Source: an uncultured Acidimicrobiaceae bacterium
GTDB lineage: Bacteria; Actinomycetota; Acidimicrobiia; Spongiisociales; UBA5794
Assembly: GCA_947259365.1 (NCBI GenBank)
Contig: CAMYMC010000050.1
Span: 1-64,000, forward strand
Direction of reading: 5' to 3'
DNA: 64,000 nucleotides
Within the stretch, counting starts at the first letter, position 1. Every line of letters begins with the position of its first letter. The notes under the pieces were generated by a model that made no database searches, was not told the DNA's origin, and saw only the letters and a list, made by a program, of their open reading frames with translations. Positions 50,216 to 59,247 of the stretch are shown here, one piece after another. The position numbers were made by a program, and so were the translations under genes.

Positions 50216-51463
50216 TCAAGACGGCGTCGCCCCCGGCAAGACCTTCTCGACGAGGGCGAGAAACTCGGATTCTTCGAGAAGGTCCCGCTTGGCGAGCGAT
50301 GCCTCCTTGACGAGCACGAGGATCTCCGTCATCTCGTCGACGGACGCAGTGATCCCGTGACGGTCGAGCCAGATCGCCACCGAGTCGAGCCCGGAGCCCT
50401 TGCCGAGGACGATCGTCGGCGGTGGCTGGCCGACGAGCTCCGGCCGATAGGGAAAGGCCTCCGTGAGGTGCTCTTCACCGACGTTGTTGACCCAGCTGGC
50501 GATGATCCCCGACTCCACGTAGAACAGCTGCTCGCCGATGACCGGTCGGTTGGACGGCTGCTCGACGTCGGCGAGGCCGAGGACGAGGCGGGAGATGTCG
50601 TAGAAGCGCTCGGTCTTGATGCCGGTGTCGACGCCGTACATCGTCAACAGCGCGAGCATCGTCTCCTCCATCGGCGCGTTGCCGGCGCGCTCCCCCATCC
50701 CGGCGACCGTGGTCTGGATGACGGAGGCACCTTCGGCGACGGCGAGCACGGTGTTGGCAACGCCCATGCCGAAGTCCATGTGGAAGTGGGTCTCGAGAGG
50801 CACTCCGAGCCGCTCCCTGACGTTCTTGGCGAAATACGTCACGGCGTGGGGGGAGATGACGCCGAACGTGTCGACGAGCCCGACGGTGTCGACATGGCCG
50901 TCGCGGGCCACGGTCGCGAGATCCTCGAGGAGCTCGACCATGCCGGCCCGAGTCGCGTCGATGGGGAAGAACGACACCTTGAGCCCGTGCTCGTGGGCGT
51001 AGGACGTGGCCTCGATCGACAGCTCGATCGCCTTCTTCACCTCCCACCGGTACGCCCGTTCGATCAGATGGTGACTCGCCGGGATCTCCATGACGACCCC
51101 GGACACGCCGGTGTCGATGGCCAGCTTGACGTCGTCGAGCATGCAGCGGGAGAAGGCGTAGATCTCGGCGTCGAGCCCGGCGGCGGCGATGCTGCGCACG
51201 GCGACCTCATCGGCGGGGGACACTGCGGGAAGGCCGGCCTCGATGCGATGCACCCCGGCTTCGGAGAGCGCCGCGGCGATGCGGAGCTTGTCGTCGGCGG
51301 AGAACTCGACGCCCGCCTGCTGCTCACCGTCCCGCAGCGTGACGTCGTGGACCTGCAACCCGGGGTCGATGGCGAAGCCGTCCGTGACCTCGGGGAGGTA
51401 GTTCCACGGGCTGGAGAACCAGCGGTCCGACTTCCAGGGCGTGGGGCCGTCCGTCATCGGCAT
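50216..51463 (-). CDS. DRE-TIM metallolyase family protein (isopropylmalate/homocitrate synthase- or HMG-CoA lyase-like)
   Basis: LQVHDVTLRDGEQQAGVEFSADDKLRIAAALSEAGVHRIEAGLP...THFHMDFGMGVANTVLAVAEGASVIQTTVAGMGERAGNAPMEE. Confidence 0.9.
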   Translation of the reverse strand: MPMTDGPTPWKSDRWFSSPWNYLPEVTDGFAIDPGLQVHDVTLRDGEQQAGVEFSADDKLRIAAALSEAGVHRIEAGLPAVSPADEVAVRSIAAAGLDAEIYAFSRCMLDDVKLAIDTGVSGVVMEIPASHHLIERAYRWEVKKAIELSIEATSYAHEHGLKVSFFPIDATRAGMVELLEDLATVARDGHVDTVGLVDTFGVISPHAVTYFAKNVRERLGVPLETHFHMDFGMGVANTVLAVAEGASVIQTTVAGMGERAGNAPMEETMLALLTMYGVDTGIKTERFYDISRLVLGLADVEQPSNRPVIGEQLFYVESGIIASWVNNVGEEHLTEAFPYRPELVGQPPPTIVLGKGSGLDSVAIWLDRHGITASVDEMTEILVLVKEASLAKRDLLEESEFLALVEKVLPGATPS

Positions 51464-51568
51464 CCTGTTGACCTCCCGGTGAGCGGCCGCGGCGACCCGG
51501 CCGACCCTACACGGTGAGCCCGACGCGGGGCCGGTCGGCCCCGTCCCGTCTCACCCCGCTTCGATCCC

Positions 51569-52600
51569 TCACGCATGCGCGCCCTGACCGGCGGGCGACA
51601 GGTCGAGGACGACCTTGAGGTTGTCTCCTCCCACCGCGGCGAATGCGGCGGCCGCGTCATCGAGTCGGAAGCGGGCGGTGACGAGGGGCTCGAGGTGTAA
51701 CCGCCCCCCGGCCGTGAGCGCGATCGCCGCGTCGTAGTCGGCGGGGCCGGCGGCGCGAGGGCTGTGCACTGTGAGCTCCTTGAAGTACAGCTGGTAGTAC
51801 GGAAGCTCCCCGGTGCCGTCGGTCACGGTGCCGAACGCGAGGACGTGTCCTGCCGGCGCGGCGAGCTCGATCGCGCGGGCCAGGGTGGCCTCGGTGCCGA
51901 CCGACTCCACGACGAGGTCGGCGCCCCTGCCGCCGGTGGCTTCGGCGACGATCTCCGCCGCCTCGTCCGGGGTTGTCGTCCTCCCTGCTCCGAGCCCGGC
52001 GGCGAGTTCACGCTTCCAGCGCGACCGGGTCACCCCGATCACGTTCGCTCCACGGGAGGCGAGCAACTGGGCGTGGAGCTGACCCGCGACGCCGAGGCCG
52101 ATGACAGCAGCGGTCTCGTCTGGGAACACCGACACGGTCCGCTGGGCGTGGACGACGGTGGCGAGCACCTGGAGCACCGCCGCCGCATCCCGGGAGACGG
52201 CGGCGGGAATGACGTGGAGGAACACCTCGTCGATCTCGATCTCCTCGGAGAAGACTCCGTCGACGTCGCGGCCGAGAAGGCCCCCGGCGGCGCAGAGGTG
52301 GCGCAGGTCGCGGCGGCACAGGTCACAACGCCCGCAGAAGGTGGCGGGGTTGATGAGGACCCTGGACCCGGCAGGGATGTCGCCGCCCGGCGCGCCGTGA
52401 ACGACCTCCCCCACCATCTCGTGACCCATCACCCGCGGGTACTCGACGGGGATCGACCCGGCGAGGATCTTGAGGTCGGTGCCGCAGATCCCGGCTTGGT
52501 CGACGCGCACCACCGCGCGGTCGGATCGCGGCGGCGCCGGCATGTCGCGAACCTCGACCGAGCCCGGCCCGGTTGTCACGACGGCGCGCACAGCCCTCAT
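51569..52600 (-). CDS. Zinc-dependent medium-chain alcohol dehydrogenase
   Basis: QAGICGTDLKILAGSIPVEYPRVMGHEMVGEVV...CGRCDLCRRDLRHLC...AAVIGLGVAGQLHAQLL. Confidence 0.93.
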   Translation of the reverse strand: MRAVRAVVTTGPGSVEVRDMPAPPRSDRAVVRVDQAGICGTDLKILAGSIPVEYPRVMGHEMVGEVVHGAPGGDIPAGSRVLINPATFCGRCDLCRRDLRHLCAAGGLLGRDVDGVFSEEIEIDEVFLHVIPAAVSRDAAAVLQVLATVVHAQRTVSVFPDETAAVIGLGVAGQLHAQLLASRGANVIGVTRSRWKRELAAGLGAGRTTTPDEAAEIVAEATGGRGADLVVESVGTEATLARAIELAAPAGHVLAFGTVTDGTGELPYYQLYFKELTVHSPRAAGPADYDAAIALTAGGRLHLEPLVTARFRLDDAAAAFAAVGGDNLKVVLDLSPAGQGAHA

Positions 52601-52921
52601 CTCGGGCCCGGGGCCGACCCGCCGGCCGCGGTACCGCGACCGGTGTTGCGCGCACGCGATGTTGCCATCAACCCTCCCTGTGCGAACGGACGAGCGGGTC
52701 GGTCATTATGCATGATTGCCCCTCCCGGACTCGGGCGCCTTCGCCAGCCCGGCGACCTCAGCCGCACCCGACGACGAGGGCGGCCGCCGGCCGTTCGACG
52801 TCGGTCGTCAGCCAGGCGGAACCGGGGGGCCTCCCTCCGAGCCGTGTCATACGTCTCGACGGTGACCGATGCCGGCGCAGCCTCCACAGAGAGCGTTCGT
52901 CGACGGCTTCGAGGATCCGGG

Positions 52922-52995
52922 TGGAGGTGACGGGATTTGAACCCGTGACCCCTACGTTGCGAACGTAGTGCTCTGCCAGACTGAGCTACACCCCC
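52922..52995 (-). tRNA. tRNA-Ala (CGC anticodon)
   Basis: GGGGGTGTAGCTCAGTCTGGCAGAGCACTACGTTCGCAACGTAGGGGTCACGGGTTCAAATCCCGTCACCTCCA; CCA not encoded. Confidence 0.93.
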
Positions 52996-53052
52996 GGGCG
53001 GGGCGACAGGATAACGGATCGACGTCCGTCGGCATCCAGCCCCGAAACGAGT

Positions 53053-53694
53053 TCAGCCGCCGGGTGGCTGCAGCGTCGCCCTGAGGCGCTCCTGGACGAT
53101 CGTCGTCGTGAGGTCGGCCCGGCTGCGTTCGATGAGGGAACGAGCCACGTCGGTCGTCCTCCGCAGACCGGCCGTCATGCCGTCGGGGTAGTCGAGCGAT
53201 TGGAGCAGATCCTGGATCGCCTCCATGTCGCGAAACGTCGCCTCGGCGGCATCGAGCTCGCCGGTGCGGAGCTGGTCGAGGAGGCGCCGCCGCTGCTCCC
53301 CCACGGCCTCGCCGAGCCCCTTGAGGTACGGAACAGAGTCGAGGCCGAGGTCTGCCGGCAGCGGCAGCGTCTCGCCGGCGAGGAGGGCCGCAGTGAGCTC
53401 GGCCTCGGCGTACTCCTTGACGGCGTCGTAGAAGAACCCGGCGTAGTAGATGTCGCGATGCTCGGCGAGCGGGGCCTCCGTCTCGGCGATGAGCGCGCCG
53501 ACCTCGTCGAGCAGCCCGCGCGCCCGCGCCGTCTCGCCGCGATGGAGCGCCCGGATCGCGTTTGCAGACGAGCGGATCATCCGGCGGCAGTTCTTCAGCG
53601 CCATCTCACGGACGTCGTTCTTGGCGTCGAGTTCGGCGCGGACCGCGGTCTCGAGCGCCTCGAGGTCGACGGACCGGCTCACCGAGCCGGTCAC
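53053..53694 (-). CDS. Translin family protein
   Basis: REMALKNCRRMIRSSANAIRALHRGE...HRDIYYAGFFYDAVKEYAEAELTAALLAGETLPLPADLGLDSVPYLKGLGEAVGEQRRRLLD...DYPDGMTAGLRRTTDVARSLIERSRADL. Confidence 0.85.
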   Translation of the reverse strand: MTGSVSRSVDLEALETAVRAELDAKNDVREMALKNCRRMIRSSANAIRALHRGETARARGLLDEVGALIAETEAPLAEHRDIYYAGFFYDAVKEYAEAELTAALLAGETLPLPADLGLDSVPYLKGLGEAVGEQRRRLLDQLRTGELDAAEATFRDMEAIQDLLQSLDYPDGMTAGLRRTTDVARSLIERSRADLTTTIVQERLRATLQPPGG

Positions 53695-54134
53695 CCGGCG
53701 ACGACGCGAACGGTATGCCGCTGCGGATCCTTCGCCGGGCCGGATGTCTCCCGGGGCGGCATGGCTACCGTCGTCTGTTCGGCGAGCGCACGCGCCTGGC
53801 GGGCGTACAGCAGCATCGTCACGAAGCCGGCGAGAGCGACGTCGAAGGCGAGGCTGACCCCGAGCCAGACCACACTCGAGCGCCAGATGGCGAGCGCGAG
53901 CGTGGCGAAGGCTCCCGCGGCGAAGATGACGAGCGTGCGCTGTCGCCGCGCCGTCGCCCGGCGCCGTGCCGCGACCTCCTGAGCGGTGCTCGACGCGACG
54001 GTCGCGAGCAGCGCCGTGTTGCGCGCGAACGTCCGGGTCGTCGCCATCGGGGCCCTGCGCCGGTTCTCAACGACCGAAGGCAGCAAGAAGGCGGCCCAGA
54101 TCACAACGATCAAGATGAAGCCGATCAGCTGCAT
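53691..54134 (-). CDS. Membrane protein, hypothetical
   Basis: MQLIGFILIVVIWAAFLLPSVVENRRR...TLVIFAAGAFATLALAIW; overlaps translin start. Confidence 0.7.
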   Translation of the reverse strand: MQLIGFILIVVIWAAFLLPSVVENRRRAPMATTRTFARNTALLATVASSTAQEVAARRRATARRQRTLVIFAAGAFATLALAIWRSSVVWLGVSLAFDVALAGFVTMLLYARQARALAEQTTVAMPPRETSGPAKDPQRHTVRVVAG

Positions 54135-54203
54135 TGGTGGTCCCTTACTCCGCCAGCCTGCCGAGCGTAGGCCGACGTGCCGCCCGTACCAAGGATCGTT
54201 GGT

Positions 54204-54692
54204 TCAAGAGTCGAAGGCATTGTGGTCGGTGTCCGCCGACAACAGCAAACCCACACCGTGGGCCAGAGCCGGCCCGATGACGCCCAGGGACTCCTCGACG
54301 CCCTTCACCGACCCGGGCAGGTTCACGATGAGGGTCGTGCCCCTGATTCCGGCGACGCCGCGCGACAGCATCCCGTGCGGATTGACACCGAACGTGGCCG
54401 CCCGCATCGCCTCGGCGAGCCCCGGCGCGGGCCGGTCGATGACCGACCGGGTCGCCTCCGGGGTGAGATCTCGCGGGGCGAATCCGGTGCCGCCAGTCGT
54501 CAGCACGAGATCGGCCCGACCGGCATGGGCGAGGAGCGCATCGGCGACCGAGTCGACGCCGTCGGGTACGACCGCGGTGGCCACGACCTCGAACCCGTAC
54601 GACTCGACGAGGCGTGCAGCCACCGGACCGGAGCGATCGTCCGCTTCCCCCCGGCTCACGCGATCGCTCACGGTGATGATCGCGGCCTTCAA
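54204..54692 (-). CDS. Molybdopterin adenylyltransferase (Mog/MoaB family), TTG start
   Basis: LKAAIITVSDRVSRGEADDRSGP...DLVLTTGGTGFAPRDLTPEATRSV...TLIVNLPGS. Confidence 0.92.
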   Translation of the reverse strand: MKAAIITVSDRVSRGEADDRSGPVAARLVESYGFEVVATAVVPDGVDSVADALLAHAGRADLVLTTGGTGFAPRDLTPEATRSVIDRPAPGLAEAMRAATFGVNPHGMLSRGVAGIRGTTLIVNLPGSVKGVEESLGVIGPALAHGVGLLLSADTDHNAFDS

Positions 54693-55159
54693 CGCGACCA
54701 GTCTCCGGACTTGCCGCCCGTCTTCGAGAGGAGGCGCACCGAACGGATCGTCACCCCTTTGTCGAGGCCCTTCACCATGTCGTAGAGGGCGACGGCTCCG
54801 ACCGCGGCGCCGGTGACGGCCTCCATTTCGACTCCGGTCCTCGCCGTGACCCTCGCCGTGACCTCGATGCGCGCTCCGGGCTCGATCCGCTCGACCTCCA
54901 CCGACACGCTGTCGATGGGAAGCGGATGGCACAGCGGAACGAGCTCTGAGGTCCGCTTCGCCCCCATGATCGCCGCGATCCTCACCACCGCCAGGGCATC
55001 GCCTTTGGGAAGATCGCCGCCGAAGAAGCGTTCCGCCACGTCGGGTGCGAGCTCGACGACGGCTTCGGCAACCGCGGTCCGAGAGGTGGCGTCCTTGGCG
55101 GAGACGTCCACCATCCGGGCGTTGCCCCGATCGTCGAGGTGCGTGAGCTCGTCAGCCAC
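54689..55159 (-). CDS. moaC: Cyclic pyranopterin monophosphate synthase
   Basis: LTHLDDRGNARMVDVSAKDATSRTAVAEAVV...AAIMGAKRTSELVPLCHPLPI...VEMEAVTGAAVGAVALYDMVKG. Confidence 0.96.
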   Translation of the reverse strand: MADELTHLDDRGNARMVDVSAKDATSRTAVAEAVVELAPDVAERFFGGDLPKGDALAVVRIAAIMGAKRTSELVPLCHPLPIDSVSVEVERIEPGARIEVTARVTARTGVEMEAVTGAAVGAVALYDMVKGLDKGVTIRSVRLLSKTGGKSGDWSR

Positions 55160-56390
55160 CGATCGCCTCCATCCTCGTGCGGGCCTCCGCCGAACGGAAC
55201 AGCTCCAGCTCGACCGTGTCCCCTGCGCTCACGGTACCCGTGCCAACGGGCACGACGGCGAACGCGTCGGCGGCGGCAAGCGCCGAGATGATGTTCGAGC
55301 CTTGGGCGCCGCTGCCGCGGGCCTCGGGCGATCCGTCGCTGCCGGGCGAGATCGCGACCCGCACGAAAACGATCTTCGCCGGGTCGGTGCGCATGTCCTC
55401 CCGTGCGACGCCTGCAAGCCGCGGCCGGAAGAGCCGGCGCGAGCCCATCATCTGCAACAGCGCCGGGCGGACGAACTGTTCGAAGGCGACGAAGACCGAC
55501 ACCGGATTCCCCGGGAGCCCGAAGAGCGGCGTACCCCCGAGCGACCCGAAGGCGAAAGGCTTCGCCGGCTGCATGGCGACCCGCCAGAACTCGACCGACC
55601 CCAGCTTGCGGAGCTCTTGTTTGATGAGGTCGTATTCGCCCATCGAGACACCGCCGCTCGTCACGACGGCGTCGGCGTTGCGGGCGGCGTGACCGAGTGT
55701 CTGGTTGAGTGCCGATGCGTCGTCGGGAACGATGCCGTGGTCGACAACCACGGCGCCGAGCTCCTCGAGGAGGGCGCGAAGGATGAAACGGTTCGAGTCG
55801 CGGATCTTGCCCGGCTCCAACGCCGATGTCTCCGGGGGCACGATCTCGTCGCCGGTTGACATGAGGGCGACCGTGGGCCTGCGATGCACCGCCGGGTGTG
55901 CTTCCCCTACCGACGCCAGCAGGCCGAGATGAGCCGGACCGAGGCGTACCCCGGCGTCGAGCACCACCGAGCCGGCGGCGATGTCGCCCCCGGCGGGGCG
56001 CACCGAGGTGCCGGGAGCCGCACCGGCGAGGATCGTGACGCTCCCATCACCCGGCTCGGTGTCCTCCACCTTGACCACGGTGTCGGCCCCCAGCGGCATC
56101 GGCGCCCCCGTCATGATCTTCGTCGCGGTGCCGGCCTCCACCGTCATCGTCGGCACGCTGCCCGCAGGGACGTCCTCGAGGACGGGAAGGGTCACAGGCG
56201 TGTCCGCGACGTCGGTTGCGCGCACGGCGTAGCCGTCCATGGCCGAGTTGGGGAACGGGGGGATGTCGTGGGCCGCCACCACCGGCGCGGCGAGCACGAG
56301 ACCGGCCGCCTCGCGCAAGGTCACCTCCATGACGGGCAGCGGCCTCATCGCGTCGAGCACCTCGGCCTGAGCATCCTCGAGCGGCCTCAC
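55152..56390 (-). CDS. moeA: Molybdopterin molybdotransferase
   Basis: HDIPPFPNSAMDGYAVRATDVADTPV...IMTGAPMPLGADTVVKVEDTE...VVTSGGVSMGEYDLIKQEL...LPGNPVSVFVAFEQFV. Confidence 0.95.
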   Translation of the reverse strand: MRPLEDAQAEVLDAMRPLPVMEVTLREAAGLVLAAPVVAAHDIPPFPNSAMDGYAVRATDVADTPVTLPVLEDVPAGSVPTMTVEAGTATKIMTGAPMPLGADTVVKVEDTEPGDGSVTILAGAAPGTSVRPAGGDIAAGSVVLDAGVRLGPAHLGLLASVGEAHPAVHRRPTVALMSTGDEIVPPETSALEPGKIRDSNRFILRALLEELGAVVVDHGIVPDDASALNQTLGHAARNADAVVTSGGVSMGEYDLIKQELRKLGSVEFWRVAMQPAKPFAFGSLGGTPLFGLPGNPVSVFVAFEQFVRPALLQMMGSRRLFRPRLAGVAREDMRTDPAKIVFVRVAISPGSDGSPEARGSGAQGSNIISALAAADAFAVVPVGTGTVSAGDTVELELFRSAEARTRMEAIGG

Positions 56391-56968
56391 GACGAGCTCA
56401 CCCTCGATTCGCTCCCGGAGACGAGCCTGCGGATGTTCGGCCAGTGGCGTGCCACGACGAGCATCGCCGTCGCACCCGCCCACGCCAGGGACCAGCCCGG
56501 GTGACCGGTCACGGCGAATGCGGGGACGTACAGCGCCATGGCAACGAGCGAGGCGATCGACGCCGTCTTGAAGACGAGCACGATGAAGAGCCAGACGACC
56601 GCGAGCACGAGCCCCGCCACCGGCTCGAGCCAGACGGCCGCACCGATCGCGGTTGCGACGCCGCGACCGCCCTTGAAGCGAAGCCAGGCCGGGAACGCGT
56701 GCCCGACGACGGCCAAGAACCCCGCGGCGAACCCAACGACCTCACCCGCCCACAGGTCGCCGATGGCCGCGGCCGCCATGCCTTTGGCGAGGTCGCCGAC
56801 GAGCACTGCCGCCCCCGCCCGCTTCCCCAACGTCCGAAACACGTTGGAGGCGCCGGGGTTCCCCGAGCCGTGCTTGTAGATGTCGACGCCGAGGGCGCGT
56901 GGCACGAGCGCCCCGAAGTCGAGCCCCCCGAGGAGATAGGCGATGACGGCGGCGAGAAAGGCCTCCAA
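56387..56968 (-). CDS. plsY: Glycerol-3-phosphate acyltransferase
   Basis: VDIYKHGSGNPGASNVFRTLGKRAGAAVLVGDLAKG...VGHAFPAWLRFKGGRGVATA. Confidence 0.94.
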   Translation of the reverse strand: MEAFLAAVIAYLLGGLDFGALVPRALGVDIYKHGSGNPGASNVFRTLGKRAGAAVLVGDLAKGMAAAAIGDLWAGEVVGFAAGFLAVVGHAFPAWLRFKGGRGVATAIGAAVWLEPVAGLVLAVVWLFIVLVFKTASIASLVAMALYVPAFAVTGHPGWSLAWAGATAMLVVARHWPNIRRLVSGSESRVSSS

Positions 56969-57027
56969 GGCGATGGAAGTCTAGGGCTGATACCATCCCG
57001 GTCTTCCTAGGTCATCAGCGGGTAGGG

Positions 57028-57798
57028 GTGGACATGATCGGTGTGTTCGGAGGCTCGGGGTTCTACGAGCTACTCGACGGTGCGCGCCAGGTGAAGGTCG
57101 ACACACCGTACGGCTCGCCGGCGGCGTCGTACATGGTCGGCACCGTCGACGGCGTCGACGTCGCGTTCCTGCCCCGCCACGGCGCCGACCACCAGTTCCC
57201 GCCGCACCTGGTGCCGTTCCGGGCCAACGTCTGGGGCATGAAGGAACTCGGGGCGACGTGCATCATCGGGCCGTGCGCCGTCGGCTCACTTCAGGAGCGT
57301 TATGCCCCCGGCAGCTTCGTCGTCTGCGACCAGCTCGTCGACTGGACGGGCGGCCGGGAGCGCACCTTCTTGGACGGGCCCGAGGTCGACCACCTGTCCT
57401 TCGCGGACCCTTACTGCGAGGATCTCAGGCAGATTGCCATCGCCTCGCTGTCCGACGTCGGCGCCGCCGTGCACGATGGTGGAGCCGTCGTCGTCATCGC
57501 CGGCCCTCGGTTCTCGACACGGGCCGAGTCGTCCTTCTTCTCGAGCCAGGGCTGGGCCGTCGTGAACATGACCCAGGAGCCGGAGGTTGCGCTCTCGCGT
57601 GAGCTGGGCATGTGCTACGTGAACATCTCCGTGGTCACCGACTACGACGTGGGTGTCGAGGGGGAGATCGAACCCGTGACCCACGAGGAGGTGCTCGCCC
57701 GCTTCGGCGAGTCGCTCGGAACGCTCAGGAAGGCGGTCCTCGAGATGATCCCGCGGGTCGACTCAGCGGCGTGCTGTGGACAAGAAACAGGAGAGTGA
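57028..57798 (+). CDS. S-methyl-5'-thioadenosine phosphorylase family
   Basis: MIGVFGGSGFYELLDGARQVKVDTPYGSPAASYMVGTVDGVDVAFLPRHGADHQFPPHLVPFRANVWGMKELG. Confidence 0.93.
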   Translation: MDMIGVFGGSGFYELLDGARQVKVDTPYGSPAASYMVGTVDGVDVAFLPRHGADHQFPPHLVPFRANVWGMKELGATCIIGPCAVGSLQERYAPGSFVVCDQLVDWTGGRERTFLDGPEVDHLSFADPYCEDLRQIAIASLSDVGAAVHDGGAVVVIAGPRFSTRAESSFFSSQGWAVVNMTQEPEVALSRELGMCYVNISVVTDYDVGVEGEIEPVTHEEVLARFGESLGTLRKAVLEMIPRVDSAACCGQETGE

Positions 57799-58026
57799 CA
57801 AAACCGAACCCGGGAATCCGTAGCCGCCCCACTCCCCACGCGCAACAATGGAGAGCGGGCATGACCCCCCTGCACCCAACGCCTACAGATCTCGTCCGGC
57901 ACCGGCTCCGTCGACCGGCCGGACGTGAGTCCGCTTCGCGGGCTCGACTGCTGCGCTCCGCGTCACCGACCGATCCCGTGGGGGAGATCGGCGGATCACC
58001 GGCATGGAGTGCGGATTCGACGGCTC

Positions 58027-58151
58027 GGGGCTTCGTCAGGCTGACTGTCGAAGGCCCCCTCCCCGTACCGCTGAACGCAAGTCCCCCACCATTCCCCCTG
58101 CTTGCGTGAGGCGACCCTCCCTCCCTTCGGGGAGGGAGGGAACGGGGAGGG
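58027..58151. repeat. Nested multi-hairpin intergenic element
   Basis: Outer stem 58057-58066/58142-58151 (CCCTCCCCGT/ACGGGGAGGG) encloses 58075-58081/58101-58107 (ACGCAAG/CTTGCGT) and 58115-58125/58130-58140 (CCCTCCCTCCC-TTCG-GGGAGGGAGGG); adjacent imperfect hairpin 58027-58058. Confidence 0.6.
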
Positions 58152-58235
58152 TAACGACACCTGTTTCGAGTCGAGCAACCGCCCCGACGCGACCGGGTCA
58201 TCGGCGCCGACCCCGAGTCGTCGCAGGCTGGATCG

Positions 58236-58486
58236 AACGACGACGTCTGGGTCTATTCGGAGTTCTTTGAAGCGCTACGCGACTGGTTGTCTGCGAATCA
58301 CCCCGATGTCGTGACAACGAACCAGCTCGACACGTCGCGCATGTCGTTCGATTCCTCCCGACTGTTCCGACTTCGGCAAGCGTGCCGACCGCGCTCGAAT
58401 ACGTCGACGAGTTCGTCTCCGAACCGGACGCCTATCCGCTCACCGAGCCGGTGCCCGAAACTGACGGCGGCGGTCCGCTGTCCTGA
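58236..58486 (+). pseudogene. Possible frameshifted gene remnant
   Basis: NDDVWVYSEFFEALRDWLSANHPDVVTTNQLDTSRMSFDSSRLFRLR in one frame, then VPTALEYVDEFVSEPDAYPLTEPVPETDGGGPLS* in another; protein-like composition, no intact ORF. Confidence 0.35.
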
Positions 58487-58647
58487 ACATGGGGTGCCGC
58501 GCCCAAGCAACGCCACCGGAGCGCGCCCAAAGCCGGCAACGTGCTGGCTGACCTGAGCGGCCGCCGCCTCGACGCAGCTGCGGCGGGGCGGCGGCCCGGG
58601 GGACGGCGCTCTTCCCCCGCCGGCCCGGGTCGGGTACGTTCGCCGCG

Positions 58648-59166
58648 ATGTTCTGGTTCCGCAGGCCGCCCTATCTGCGCTGGGTCGCGGCCGGCGGCCT
58701 CGTGGTCGTGGCCTTCCTCATGGACCTCCGGGACGCCGCCGGGGAGCCCTACCCCTTCGCAGCGCGCGACGTCACGGCGGGTGAGTCGCTCGACGCCGGC
58801 GCCGTCGAGTGGCGCCAGATTCCCGCAGGCCTGCTGCGACAGCCCGACCTCACTGCAGCAGTCGCCGCCCGCGACCTCGCCGAGGGCGAGCCGATCCTGC
58901 CCGCCGTCCTCCGATCGGTTCGAGAGGTCCCCGACGGCTGGTGGGCGGTGCCGCTCGCCATCCCCGAGCAGGCGGCTCCGGGTTCGGCCTTGCGCCTCGT
59001 CGTCCTCGACCCGCCGCTCGTCGTCGACGGAGTCGTCGTCAGAGCCGGAGCGCCGGGGACGTTCGGTGTGCCGGAAGCGGGCCTCGTTGCCGTACCGGGC
59101 GAAGATGCCGTCGTCGTCGCCGGTGCCGCCGTCCGCGGCGAGTTGACCGTCCTCGTCGAGCCGTGA
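58648..59166 (+). CDS. SAF-domain (CpaB/FlgA-like) membrane-anchored protein
   Basis: N-terminal TM, then AARDVTAGESLDAGAVEWRQIPAGLL...AARDLAEGEPILPAVL. Confidence 0.75.
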   Translation: MFWFRRPPYLRWVAAGGLVVVAFLMDLRDAAGEPYPFAARDVTAGESLDAGAVEWRQIPAGLLRQPDLTAAVAARDLAEGEPILPAVLRSVREVPDGWWAVPLAIPEQAAPGSALRLVVLDPPLVVDGVVVRAGAPGTFGVPEAGLVAVPGEDAVVVAGAAVRGELTVLVEP

Positions 59167-59247
59167 GCCGACCCCCTCCGTGTCCGAGCCCGCCGCAGCG
59201 TGCCACCGATCATGGAGAACCGGTCAAGCACCGTATGCTGCCGCCCC

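Noticed and set aside
57612-58109. 165-aa ORF extending past the MTAP gene
   Set aside because: Starts inside the MTAP gene in another frame and runs through the structured intergenic region; no protein signature.
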